In this document: one piece after another, positions 26,401-37,675 of the stretch
Position numbering within the stretch: the stretch's first letter is position 1
How the letters are laid out: each line of letters opens with the position of its first letter
NCBI GenBank assembly: GCA_026874595.1
Contig: CM049316.1
Coordinates: forward strand, 30,609,339-30,673,338
Source: Sipunculus nudus
Taxonomy: Eukaryota; Annelida; Sipuncula; Golfingiida; Sipunculidae
Direction of reading: 5' to 3'
Length of the DNA stretch: 64,000 bases
The notes under the pieces: generated by a model
The model's input: the letters and a program-made list of their open reading frames with translations, nothing else
Databases searched by the model: none
What the model was told of the DNA's origin: nothing
Position numbers and translations under genes: made by a program

Positions 26401-26689
26401 GCACCAGTTCCCCAGATCCCACCACTGCCACCACTTGTAAATGATGAAAATAGAAACAAGGCAGAGTTAAGCATATGAAATTTGGTTTTCAAAATGCATA
26501 ATAATAACATAGGGTTCTTACAGGATTCATCTGAAGCTGCATCCTCATAGACAGTGCCAGGAACATGGAGCAGTGAGCACTGATGGAGATTGCAGTGGGC
26601 TGATTCTTTTGTAGGCCATGATGTTGCTCCCAAATGAGGGAAATGTGCCCTAATACTTAGATTTTATTGGTTTCACCATTAAACAAGTT
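23449..26689. other. No confident gene; two weak exon-like frames
   Basis: A + strand frame from ATG at 24353 (62 codons, ordinary soluble composition) and a minus-strand frame ending near 26391 with a GTAAGA-type donor around 26523 look slightly exon-like. Neither has a recognisable domain. The rest is unique AT-rich sequence. Confidence 0.3.
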
Positions 26690-28135
26690 TATCTAGGTGA
26701 AAAGATAAATAGGGAAAAGAAGGATCATGCATTGACGATAACAAGGAGAAAAAGAAATATTGTTTAAAAGGATTGACGATCAGTTAGGGTGAAAAGAGAA
26801 AAAGTAATAGGATTTGGAAGGATTAGTGAGGATCACAAAAAAAAAGAAATAGAGAATAGAAGGATCAGAGAAGATGGCAAGGCAAAAAGAAATAGTGATT
26901 AGAAGGATCAGTGAGGATCACAAAGGAAAGAAATAGAGAATAGAAGAATCGGATAGGATGGCAAGGCAAAAGAAATAGAGAATAAAAGGATCAGTGAGGA
27001 TTGTAATTGAAAAGAAATAGAGAATAGGGGAGCAGTGAGGATCACAAGGGAAAAGAAGAAGAGAATAGCCAGATCTGTGAGAATCACGAGGGGAAAGAAA
27101 TAGAGAATAAAAGGATCAGTGCATGAGGATTGTAAGTGAAAAAAAATAGAGAATAGAAGGAGCAGTGAGGATTGTAAGTGAAAAGAAATAGAGAATAAAA
27201 GGATCAGTGAGGATTGTAACTGAATAGAAATATAGAATAGAAGGAGCAATGAGGATCACTTAGGGAAGAGAAGAAAAGAACAGCAGGATCTGTGAGAATC
27301 ATGAGAGGAAAGAAATAGAGAATAAAAGGATCAGTGAGGATTGTAACTGAATAGAAATATAGAATAGAAGGAGCAATGAGGATCACTTAGGGAAGAGAAG
27401 AAAAGAACAGCAGGATCTGTGAGAATCATGAGAGGAAAGAAATAGAGAATAAAAGGATCAGTGAGGATTATAACTGAATAGAAATATAGAATAGAAGGAG
27501 CAGTGAGGATTGAAAGTGAAAAGAAATAGAGAATATAAGGATCAGTGAGGATTGTAACTGAATAGAAATATAGAATAGAAGGAGCAATGAGGATCACTTA
27601 GGGAAGAGAAGAAAAGAACAGCAGGATCTGTGAGAATCATGAGGGGAAAGAAAGACAGAATAAAAGGATCAATAAGAATTGTAATTGAAAAGAAATAGAG
27701 AATATAGAAGGAGCAGTGAGGATCACAAAGGGAAAAGAAGAAGAGAATAGCCAGATCTGTGAGAATCTGAAAGGGGGGGGGAGAAATAGAGAATAGAAGG
27801 ATCAGTGAGGATTGTAACTGAATAGAAATATAGAATAGAAGGAGCAATGAGGATCACTTAGGGAAGAGAAGAAAAGAACAGCAGGATCTGTGAGAATCAT
27901 GAGGGGAAAGAAAGACAGAATAAAAGGATCAATAAGAATTGTAATTGAAAAGAAATAGAGAATATAGAAGGAGCAGTGAGGATCACAAAGGGAAAAGAAG
28001 AAGAGAATAGCCAGATCTGTGAGAATCTGAAGGGGGGGGGGGAGAAATAGAGAATAGAAGGATCAGTGAGGATTGAAAGTGAAAAGAAATAGAGTTAGAA
28101 GGAGCAGTGGGGATCACAAGGGATAAAAAAGAAAC
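26690..28135 (+). repeat. Purine-rich minisatellite (~30-bp unit) with higher-order repeats
   Basis: The basic phrase is GAAATAGAGAATAGAAGGAT followed by CAGTGAGGAT. Higher-order blocks recur. TAACTGAATAGAAATATAG is at 27217, 27344 and 27471 (127-bp steps) and at 27555 and 27815 (a 260-bp block that is nearly duplicated). The + strand is almost pure purine. Serial minus-strand open frames rich in FSLSDPHCS-like repeats are translations of this array and are not genes. Confidence 0.85.
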
Positions 28136-28449
28136 AGTGATTGGAAGTATCATCTCCACTCCTTGGTACAGAGAAGGTTCATTAACCAGGGCAGGTTTGA
28201 ATTGTGGGTCAAGTGTCCTTATTATGATGCGCTTAATCATTAATGTTTTACATTTATCATTAGTAGGGCTATTATTAATAATCATTGTATATTTTAGATA
28301 AATTATTATAGGTTGTTATAAATAATTAGGCAGATATATGTTTGTTTTACATATTATATAGGGATTAAGTTGATATACATTTTCATATGTATAGATATGA
28401 ATGTAGACTGATCAGCCTGATAAAGATAAGGCTAGATGAAGTACTGTGT

Positions 28450-28720
28450 TAGCTGAAATCAAGGCCAGTGTTTCCTTATCTATAGATAAAAATAAATATA
28501 TTCCTTATCAGGTGACAAGAAGATCATATGAGGGCAAAGTTTCATTTTTTGGGGAACTTTACGGTATATGCTCCTAAGCATGAGCATCGGTGAACTTTAC
28601 ATATTTATAAAAAGTACGCACTTCACCAACACGTGCTCTGTCGAATGACGAGGTCATAGTGTACATGTGGTTTTACATGCACTGACGAATGTATGCCTAA
28701 ATATAGGGCATAGGTATTTA
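28450..28720. promoter_or_regulatory. Candidate regulatory island with palindromic GATA site
   Basis: TTATCTATAGATAA at 28476-28489 is a perfect 14-bp palindrome of two GATA-type sites, with another at CCTTATCAGG 20 bp on. GGAACTTTACGGTATATG and GGTGAACTTTAC form a short direct repeat around 28554-28600. AACACGTGCTC contains a CACGTG E-box. Confidence 0.28.
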
Positions 28721-29358
28721 ATTGTGACTGTATGGTAATATATAACAACTGTGCTTGCTAGTAGTTCAAATTTTATTGTTTCCCTATCTCAGGTATGCAA
28801 CCTTGTGGGGTTTGTCAGTTGTATATATGTGTCGAAAATCACGTAAGATTTTATCATGGTATGGCCTTGGATGACAAGGTAATAATTCTTTATTGTTAAT
28901 ACCTTATGGTTTTTATCAAAATAAGTCACGTTTATCTGTCTCACCGTGTAATGATGTGATAACACAAATACTCATATGATCTTTAAACATGATTTATCTC
29001 CGTTCTGCTTATTAAAAAATATTACCTCTACTTTTTTTAAGCTGACTCAATCTAGTAAGCTGTAGCAATAACCTCCTGTGTATTTTTCTTATATTTCACC
29101 TTCATACCAGCTCTGTTTAAATATTTTCTAACACCCTGTGGATACAGTGTAACATGATTTGTCTTAGAAATGCTAAACATCAGTAACTCTTGCACAATTT
29201 TTTCTTCCAATGAATTCATCTTAAGATGACTGCTCCATGAATTTTAATATCTTAATGAAATGCAAGCACACTTTTTACCGTAACATTCTTCACATTTTCA
29301 ACCTGGTGACAAAGCTTTCAATTATATAAACAAAAGAACAAATAAATAAGCATTCATT

Positions 29359-31442
29359 GTAACCCCAGACAAAGTCGGGATACTATGGTTTCATGACGGT
29401 CCTGCCGCCATCGCCATCGCCGCCGCTGCAGAAAAACCTTGTGTGCGGGATATCTCAAAAAATGTTTCAATGATCTTTTTCAAACTTTACATTTGTATAG
29501 ATATAGGTAAGAGAACAAAGTCTACTTAAAGTGGGGTCATGACCTTTGATAGGAGAGTGACCTTGACCTTGAATAGGTCCATTTTTGCTGATAATAACAC
29601 AAACTCTTAAATATCTCAAGAAAGCTTGCATGGACTGGTCCAAAAATCAAGGTGACCGAAAATCTTGGATAGCCTTGTGACATGCCGGAAACTGGTGGAG
29701 CCACCTATTATCCTTTTCTTGTTTTTAAGTCAAAAACTAATGGACAGATTTCTTTCATATTATGAACATGTAGAGAGATGGGTTATGGAATCAGGTCTAT
29801 TTAAATTTGGGTCATGACCTTTAACATGAGAATGGACTTGACCTTTAATATTTCTGTATTTGGTGAAAATCACACACCACTTATGATATCTCCAGTGTTG
29901 ATAGCTATATGGATTTCAAACGTGACGTATTTATGGTCCACCACTAAAGTAAGAACCCTATAGGTTCCAGGGTCATGAGGTCAAAGGTCAAAGTCACTGG
30001 ACTCATATGTTTAAAGATATTGTGGAGGCATTTTAAGCCAAACTTTTCATTCCAGTTCTTCCATGTTGAACATATAGCTCACTTGCCAATGGCGGATGAT
30101 CCATATCAATTTTGGGGTCACAAGGTCAAAGGTCAATGCCACAGGAGCTATCTGATAAAAATTAGTACCGGATAATAATTCCAGCTATTTTTCATGTAAG
30201 AATTTCAATCTTGACTTATATATGTCCCATTGAAAAAGCAAGATCCCAATTGATTTTGGGGTCATGAGGTCAAAGGTCAAGGTCACAGGACACATCTTTA
30301 AAAAGATTGTTAGTGTATTTTCAGCCAAACTTTTCATTTCAGACCTTTTATCTTTTGCACATATATTTCACCTGCCAATAGAGGAACCCCTATCCATTTT
30401 TAGGTCACAAGGTCAAAGATGAAGGTCACAGGAGCCATTTGTCCAAAACTTCATTTCCTGATGATAACTCCAGCTTGGATTGATATATGGGTTTCAAACT
30501 TGACTTATATATGGCCCATCAATAAACCAAGATTCCTATTGATTTTGAGGTCATGAGGTTAAAGGTCAAGGTCACAGGACACATCTTTGAAAAAATTGTG
30601 GATGCATTTTCAGCCAAACTTTCATCTCAAACCTTTTATCATGCACATTTAGTTTACCTGCTGATAGAGGAAGACCCCTATCCATTTTAATATTTAAATT
30701 GGGGTCATGACCTTTCCTATGAGAGTGGCCTTGACCTTGAATAGTGCCATAAATGGGATAATCACACAAAATCATAAATGTTTCAATAAGGGATGCATGG
30801 ATTGGTCCTAACAATCAAATTGACTGAAGATCTTGGATAGCTTTGTCTTCTGTGGAAGACAGGTTGTGCCACCTTCTGTCTTTTTCTTGTTTTTGGGCCT
30901 TTTAGTTACCCATCATTGCCACTTGACAGTACTGTGAACATTATAAGTCTAAAATTAATGTACAGATTGGGCTGAAATTGTGCGTGTCAATTGATCTTGG
31001 ATACCTCCATCTTGTGTTCAAGACTGGTGGCACTATCTGTAATCATAAATGTGTGATGTCCATCCATACTTTTGCTTTCAGTGGAAATTGCTTATATCTC
31101 AAAAGTGGTTCAAGGTATTGGTCTGACATTTGGCATGTCCATCCATCTTGGAAAGTGTTCTTGTTAAACAGACAGGTGGCCCCACCTTCCTTCCCGTTCT
31201 TGTAGAATAAATTAATGCCCTTTTCTGATGAGTTATTTGCCCTAATAGCCTGAGATTCAACATATTGGCCCGAATATTTGGTGAAAAATATTCTTTCTCA
31301 AGATGATAGATGGAAGAAACCATAGTCACTTGCCTAGTGTCGGTATATGCTGCTGAAGATGGGGGCCTACTCTTTAAGAAGGATGGGGGATTTAATTGTC
31401 TGGGGATACTGTGGCACCTGCAGTGCCAAGAAATATCTAGTT
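29359..31442 (+). mobile_element. Family C repeat: Helentron-like element with internal 144-bp array (2.1 kb)
   Basis: The 5' end reads CCCCAGACAAAGTCGGG at 29363-29379. CCCCAGACAA returns inverted as TTGTCTGGGG at 31397-31406. A short hairpin follows (GGCAC-CTGCA-GTGCC, about 31413-31427), and the element ends at CTAGTT (31442). The GC-rich CCGCCATCGCCATCGCC stretch lies just inside the 5' end, where the other families carry their simple-sequence run. The middle holds a tandem array of units of about 144 bp, each with GGTCATGAGGTCAAAGGTCA or a variant. No long open frame is present. Terminal layout matches families A and B although the internal sequence differs. Confidence 0.58.
29940..30720 (+). 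repeat. Tandem array inside family C, ~144-bp unit with AGGTCA direct repeats
   Basis: AGGTCA-type hexamers head each unit at 29978, 30123, 30267, 30410 and 30556, a spacing of 143-146 bp. Alternate units match best (GGGTCATGAGG versus GGTCACAAGG forms), so the true period is a dimer of about 289 bp. Most units carry two hexamers one base apart, followed by a third GGTCA-like block. Confidence 0.65.
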
Positions 31443-31949
31443 ATTTATGAACCACAGTTGTTGCAGTAATTTGTGAACATTTTTTGGGGGGAGAAAATAG
31501 CAAAAAACATTTTTTTTGGTATACACATGCAGGTATTGAATTTGTATTTATTCAACTTATTGTTGCATATATGAAATCTGTGTATAAATAAAATGTTTTT
31601 TTTTGTAGTTTATTTGCATAATAATAGCACCCCTGAATAACGATGTCAGCTATAAATAATCAATGGCTGATGGTGAAATATAATCTCAACATTCAGAAGA
31701 ATGATGAGCTGGCTTTGGTTGACTCATGTTAAAAGATGTTTGGTCTTCAACTTCGCTAATGATGTCTTTCATGCAATATTAGATTGTAGCTTTCCAGTGA
31801 AAAAATATTATAAAAATGAAAAGAAATCCTGTGAATTTAGAACTTTTTCTGTTTGTGTGGTTTTTTTTTTACTTAAGGAAAGGATTTCAGGTTTCATATG
31901 CTTGGGGAAAAGAAAATTCCAGATTCATAAAATTTCATTAGGACAATAA

Positions 31950-32300
31950 AGGGGCCAATTCCTATATCTGACCTCTTTAAAATAAAGGTAATCTTTTGCA
32001 CCTTTTTTTTAAAAATAGGCCAGAAATAGTGGGTCCCATTGTGCACAGGCTATTCATTTTGTTTAAAACCACTCGTTATATTATTAGGGGGGGGGGGGGG
32101 AGGGGGGCCTGCCAAAATAATCCAAGCAACAGTCAGCAATCTAGTGGAAAGTCTGACAAACAGAAATTTGCAAATGATGTTTTGCAACTAATGAACTTTA
32201 AAGCTTCACACATGTGCAACCAATGACTTTAGGTTACATGGTTTTTCTGTTTGTCAGCATTGGTACATATACCGTGCTTACTAGCAGCTTGTAGATAGAC
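31950..32300 (+). repeat. Unclassified dispersed repeat, copy 1
   Basis: This shares a series of blocks in the same order and strand with 59095-59425: a TTTAAAAATAGG-type lead-in, ATAGGCCAGAAAT, TGTGCACAGGCT, GGGGGGCCTGCCAAAATAA, and TTAGGTTACATGGTTTTTC followed by TTTGTC. A 16-base G run lies at 32088-32103. It has no termini I can recognise and no coding capacity. Confidence 0.5.
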
Positions 32301-34436
32301 AAGCTCATAAATCAATAACAGATTTTTAATAAGAAGGCACTGCTCGTGTCAATTTTAAGCCCCCTGCATCAAAAATTTTGATTTGATTTTTGTCTGTCAA
32401 GAAGATAAAATAATACAATTTTGATAAGTTTTCCTTTGTTATGTCATGCTTGTACCTGTTTGGAAAAAAAAGTTGTTACTATGATGCTTTTCACACATCA
32501 TAACATATATATCTAAACATACAAAAATGGGTAATAAAAAATAAAAACACCCAGTCGCACTGATTTCTGAAAAAAAGTGCCTGAGAACCATACCTCTTTT
32601 TTTGGCCTAACAGGAATTACAGTTTATTAATATGCACTAAGTGTAATTCAGACAGAACTCACATACCTTCTACAGATAAGGCCATTATAGCTGCCTTTAA
32701 GTAGTTTCCTAGAAGTTTATCTCCAAGAAAACAGATTAAGAAGGTTTAAAGTATTACTGATTTTGTATTTGTGATTAAATAGGCAGTATAATATCAATCC
32801 AAAACATTCTGCCACAAAAGCAATTGATATTTACCATAATTGTGGGAAAAATTTTTGTTAAATACCCCAGAGTACTTCCCAGAGATGACATGACAAAGGT
32901 GGTGTTGGAACGTGACTATTATGAAACTACAGGTAAGATAAGCAAAAGAAAAAATTTTCCATGCCATATGTGCTCTGGAAGGGAGCGAGGAGGGGTCCTA
33001 CTTCTTAACATCACATTGTGGAGGCACTTGCTGATAAATCGTCATGTGTCACTTGATAATTCAATGTTATAGATAAAACATGGCTGACCAACACACCTGA
33101 CAGCTGTCAAAATCTCAAGTATTGCACAAGTGACTGTCATTGTTTTTACCTGTGATAAATATCACGTAACCAAATCTGGCTTTTTCAAAGTATACCTGTA
33201 TGTTCTGTATTATCTGTTGAAGAAATCGAAGACAGTTGAGTGGTAAAATGCTCGGCTTTCTCTGCTGGTGACCTGGGTTTGATCCCCGTTGTGGCCATGA
33301 GAGTGGGTTGTAGTTGCCTGTCGAAGGTCGATGGTGTTCTCCAGTTTCTTCCACCCTTACACACTGCCGAACACTGTGATCTGAGCCATGGAGAGTGCCT
33401 TGATTAGTTCAATAACTATTTGTATACAATCCATGTAAAATAAATAAGTATATTTAAATAAAAAAATGGTGTATTTTGCAGATATGAGATTTAATATTAG
33501 CACCCTCATGGATGAACATGTTATGAGCTAGCTATTAGAATATTCATTTGAAGGTAAATATCTCTGAAACATTTACAGTGCCACTTCTGTGACTGTCACA
33601 AATGTACGTTAACTGGGTAAGAACATACCTCCTCCAACACAAAATATTTGATGTCAGATGGTGGTCATACTAAATAATTGATTGCCTCTGACATCAGTTA
33701 ATATTTTATTGGTTTCACTTGAAGACAACAATAACGTTTTAGAAAATAAAAACCTAATGGGCAGTCCTTTCCACCAAGAATCTAGTGCACAAGGGTTTTT
33801 TCTTTACTTTATCAGTTGATATATTATTAGTTTGTATAATATTTATATATAATGAAAATAACATACCAGTAATTGTCATTGAATGAATCAGATACTCAAT
33901 AATTTGGTAGAAAGTCATAAGCATATCTTTAAAAAAAGTTTGTAAAATAATTAATTCATTTTCAGCAAAGAAGTATAAATGTCATGATATATAGTGATAC
34001 AGTCAGGGACACATGTTAAAGACATTAATTGGATGTTGGTTGTGGTTGTTACTATAAATATTATAAAATATATGTCTTAGTTGGTACCAATAATATCACA
34101 AAATATATCTTAGTTTGTACCATAAATATTATAAAATATATCCTTGATTAAAGATACCACACAGCAGCATAACTTCATGAAGAGAAATTCAGAAAGTTGA
34201 TCATAAGTAAAAAATAAATGAGTTTGAATTAAATATTTTTATTTTCTATGTTCAGAGTGTTTATACTGGTCTTTCATTGTCACTATTTTATATTCAGCAG
34301 AACTATGAGCATTTCATAATTATTTTAAGAAAATACAGTGAGCATTCATCAGTGGAACAGCTAGATTATCACTATCTGTATATTTAATTCAGATAAGCAG
34401 TATTAGTTACAGAACTTGGATTTTTGATGATGCCTT
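32301..34436. other. No gene seen apart from one SINE
   Basis: Unique AT-rich sequence flanks the SINE at 33225-33467. A short local repeat (ACCATAAATATTATAAAATATAT-like phrases, three times) lies at about 34045-34142. No supported coding frame. Confidence 0.4.
33225..33467 (+). mobile_element. tRNA-derived SINE
   Basis: The segment carries an A-box-like TTGAGTGGTAAAATGC (33236-33251) and a B box GGGTTTGATCCCC (33275-33287), the internal RNA polymerase III promoter of a tRNA. These are followed by a tRNA-unrelated body and an A-rich tail (AAATAAATAAG to AAATAAAAAAA). Parts of the same body occur at 36755 and, inverted, near 61300-61430, so this is a dispersed family. Confidence 0.65.
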
Positions 34437-35444
34437 TATTGTATCCGCAAGAACAGAGTTTTGCGGATACTATGTTTTCAGCCGGACGCCAACGCCGCGT
34501 AGGTGTCCGGAGAACTCCTCTGTAACCGCTGGGTGGAATTTTATGAAAACCCAGGATTATGTTCGGGTCACATGTGAACTGCTGCCCCCTGATTTTGTTT
34601 TACACTCTGACTTTTCCTCTCTCCAGTGCTTCCATCTGTTCATCTGTTTTGACACATTAACCCACATATCTCGGGAACTGTTTGACCAATCTGAAAAAAA
34701 TTTTGCACAAATGTAGCCCTTGGATAGCTTTATAACATACATAAAAAATGGTGGCGCCACCTGCAATTTTTGTGGCAGGTGGCACCACCTACATTTATGT
34801 TTACGCTGCAGACATCCAGGCATATATCTCGGGAACGTTTGACCGATTGGGCCAAAATTTTGCATGTGTATAGATCTCACATAGCTCTTTATCATATGCA
34901 AAACTGGTGGCACCACCTGCAACCATTTTTGCACAGCGTCCGTCAGTTTGTCTGCCGTGGGATAAAATCACTCATATCTCTGCACTGGTTTGACTTATCT
35001 GCCTAAAATTTTGTGGGATTATACATCTTGGATAGCTTTCTGGATTTTGCGGCAGGTGGCACCACCTTCATTTACGTTTACGCTGCAGACATCCAGGCAT
35101 ATATCTCGGGAACGTTTGACCGAATGGGCCAAAATTTTGCATGTGTATAGATCTCACATAGCTCTTTATCATATGCAAAACTGGTGGCACCACCTGCAAC
35201 CATTTTTGCACAGCGTCCGTCAGTTTGTCTTCCGTGGGATAAAATCACTCATATCTCGGCAGTGGTTTGACTTTTTGCATTTGTATACAACTTTGATAGC
35301 TTTCTGGATTTTGTGGTAGGTGGCACAACCTACATACACATTTCGGCTGCAGACCTTTCCACTCAATCCATGCCTCACTTCACCCGTCCCACTCTGATTT
35401 CGGCGGATACACGTAGTCGCTTGTCGACTACCCGTATTCTAGTT
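34437..35444 (+). mobile_element. Family B repeat, copy 1: Helentron-like element (1.0 kb)
   Basis: The 5' end is a perfect 10-bp stem, GTATCCGCAA pairing with TTGCGGATAC (34441-34470). GCGGATAC recurs near the 3' end (35403-35410). It is followed by a perfect hairpin GTAGTCG-CTTGT-CGACTAC (35413-35431) and the end CTAGTT at 35444. The interior is built of blocks of about 138 bp carrying GGTGGCACCACCT, in two repeats of 277 bp. Overlapping small open frames on both strands are by-products of this array. Confidence 0.63.
34780..35330 (+). repeat. Internal tandem array of family B copy 1 (277-bp unit, ~2 copies)
   Basis: GACATCCAGG recurs at 34811 and 35088, 277 bp apart, with near-identical sequence between. 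Each unit contains two related halves, marked by GGTGGCACCACCTACATT and GGTGGCACCACCTGCAAC, so the basic block is about 138 bp. Confidence 0.7.
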
Positions 35445-36754
35445 TTTCATTTATAATGGGCAGACCTTGTAAAGGAACTTGCCAGATATCATGATTTTCC
35501 TGGAGTGTTTTTGAATCGTGTTCATATAAAAACCAAGTATTTAAGGTATTTACCATAATGTTTTATGATTTATTTGCTGTAACCTGCAACATGTGTCATT
35601 GTATGTCAAGTAGTTTAAAATAGGGCAACCTTGGTTAGTAGTACTATAATTTGAAAGCACTCCAGTACAAATCACAGCCCCGGATACCTTAGGTCCCTTA
35701 CCAAATGTGAAGTGAAAATCAGATGATAAGCTACTGCACCCAGAGCATGCATTCTCACCACAACTATTCCTGCTCCACATAAAAAAAATAAAGTGCAAAT
35801 ACTGTTACCTTAACTAATAAAAATAAAACAAACAGAGTGATTTACTTTGGAGAATTGCCTTGCATTTTCACCCACTAGAGAGATTTAACAGATAACTTTG
35901 GGAACATTATAATCATATATCCTATACTGCTTGGGAGATATGTATATCAATCTTTGAACTCTCAGTCAGTGATTAATCATATTACCTGGATTTACCTTGC
36001 CTTTAATTTAGCTAACCTGAGTTACTTTCCTGATATACCAGTACCTAATTTATGGGATTGGCATACATAAATGCCTTGTTCCGCTCATTGTGCATGCTTT
36101 AACATATATTGGAATACCTCTATTTCCCTAGCATACAATCAGTAATTCAAACCTGTTCAGGGAAATCCACTCGGATGATTTTCCATCTTTTAAGGGTTAG
36201 GGTTCGTACCCTCATCTACCTGACAAGCATTTATATTCATTGAGCACAATCCATATGTTCTCACAGGGTGGATGCCAGAGTCTGACACATGGGATTTCCT
36301 CATTACTTTTTACACTTAAGATATATATACAGTCTCCATGTGAAATTTGCAGTTTACATTTATTTGGGAATTATCTAATGAATATTTATAAATTTTCAAG
36401 TCTGATGTTATAAGGATCTCTTTTACTGGTAGTTTACAAATGTAGATGTGGTGATGAGACGCATGAATCATGTTTATATCAACTCTGTGACCATTGAAAC
36501 ATCAGTCACTAATACAGTGTTTTATATACTTACTGTGATATGATATTGATCAAAAGAATATCAGGTTTTCCCCATCAATGACAAGGAATTGCCTAATCCA
36601 AAGGTCCTTTCAGGAGAGCCTAGCTTTTGGTCAGATCTGCGATGGTCAATTTTTAACCATTTTGCCCTGGAATCTTTGTTGGATTGAGTTCAGGAAAGCT
36701 TAGTTCTGAAATCCTTCACTAGGCTTTTTCCTACTGGTGCTAGTCCCTCAACAT

Positions 36755-36869
36755 TTGAGTAGTAACAAGCTCAGCTGTCTCCCTGAGCAACCCTGCCGGT
36801 TCCATCCCCTACAGCTCTGAGAGTGGGCTGTGGTGACCTGTCAAGGGTTGGTGGTTTTCTACTGGTACT
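36755..36869 (+). mobile_element. SINE 5' part, interrupted by the LTR
   Basis: GCCGGTTCCATCCCC resembles a tRNA-type B box. GAGAGTGGGCTGTGGTGACC and GGTTGGTGGTTTTCTACTGG match the body of the SINE at 33225-33467 (GAGAGTGGGTTGTAGTTGCC, GGTCGATGGTGTTCTCC). The match stops at TACT, where the LTR begins, and a short continuation (TACTCTTGTTTCC) appears at 37676. Confidence 0.5.
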
Positions 36870-37675
36870 TGTTACATGTATTTGTTTGTTATGCTGGCAT
36901 ATTACATAACTTGGCATGTGCTAGGCATTCTGATTCATGTTACTGAACCCTCGCTAAGTGTAAAGACACAGCACTCGATGTATTCTAGAAGTTTCGGGTT
37001 TGTTCATGCGCTATTCGCAAGCGAGTATTTTGTTTGGAATATTCATGAATAAGGAAGTTTCAGGGCTTCAGGTGAAAAAGCTATAAAAAGGGGCTGTGTT
37101 AAGAGCTGGGGAGAGAGAAAAATACTGGCGGGCAGGGAAGAATGTGACTCTCTCGTCAGTGTTTTTTGGACCTGTCCGATAATTGCAGAATTTACAGATA
37201 TTCTATGGACTTTTACAGACTGTATACGGATTGTCTTCAGTTTGCCTTGGGATTATTACCAGAACTTCACTTTTGGATTACAACAGATTGTTTTAAAGAT
37301 TAAATTGGACTATTCTCTGGGAAGATTTACATGAACTCTTCATCTGGATTATTTATTTTAAAGAACTCATGTTGAGCTGTGACAGTGGTGGTATCCAGAA
37401 ATCAAAGCCTAGGATCCGAACACTCTGGCACTGTACATTTTTATTATTGTTGTACTGTGTAATTGTATTGATTTAGTGTATGGTAATGTAAGGATTGTTC
37501 TAAGAAAAAATTATAATTATTTGTTAACAAAAAACCACTGACTTCATTAATTATTCATTCCCCTAGACATTTCACGCTGCCTAGTGTTGTGGAATCTGAT
37601 TTTTTTTATCCCCGTAACAAAATGTATGCTTGTCTGATCTTGTTAAGTGATCTGTTGTTATTAGGTTCCGTAACA
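36870..37675 (+). mobile_element. Putative solo LTR of a Gypsy-type retrotransposon
   Basis: The 806-bp segment begins TGTTAC and ends GTAACA, giving the TG...CA rule plus a 6-bp inverted terminus. It is flanked on both sides by TACT (36866-36869 and 37676-37679), a 4-bp target duplication. Joining the flanks across it restores a SINE-like sequence. Inside is TATAAAAAG at 37082, preceded by a three-box heat-shock-like element TTC-TA-GAA-GT-TTC (36983-36995) and followed by a transcribed-leader-like region. No internal coding region or second LTR is seen, so recombination between two LTRs is the likely origin. LTRs with a TATA box and 4-5-bp duplications are typical of Gypsy/Metaviridae elements. 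An alternative right end at 37619 also reads GTAACA but has no target duplication. Confidence 0.6.
36983..37090 (+). promoter_or_regulatory. LTR promoter: heat-shock-like element plus TATA box
   Basis: TTCTAGAAGTTTC contains three alternating TTC/GAA blocks at exact 5-bp spacing, the heat-shock-factor pattern. TATAAAAAG lies 87 bp downstream at 37082, followed by GGGGCTGTG. ATTCATGAAT, a palindrome, lies between them near 37040. This arrangement would place transcription start near 37112-37117. Activity is inferred. Confidence 0.5.

Noticed and set aside
26391-26633. 80-codon minus-strand frame with a GTAAGA-like donor near 26523
   Set aside because: It has no acceptor or domain, and its C-terminal part is a GGSGG-like chance stretch.
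26908-28285. Series of minus-strand frames of 60-113 codons with repeated FSISF/LQSSL text
   Set aside because: They translate the purine-rich minisatellite. The protein repeats follow the DNA repeat period and shift frame with it.
34557-35319. Frames of 78-125 codons on both strands, repeated at 46.7-47.4 kb
   Set aside because: They are products of the 278-bp array inside the family B elements. The same peptides appear at both loci with frame breaks.
36938-37619. Alternative LTR boundaries TGTTAC at 36938 and GTAACA at 37619
   Set aside because: Termini also pair, but the flanks give no target duplication and do not rejoin the interrupted SINE, unlike 36870-37675.
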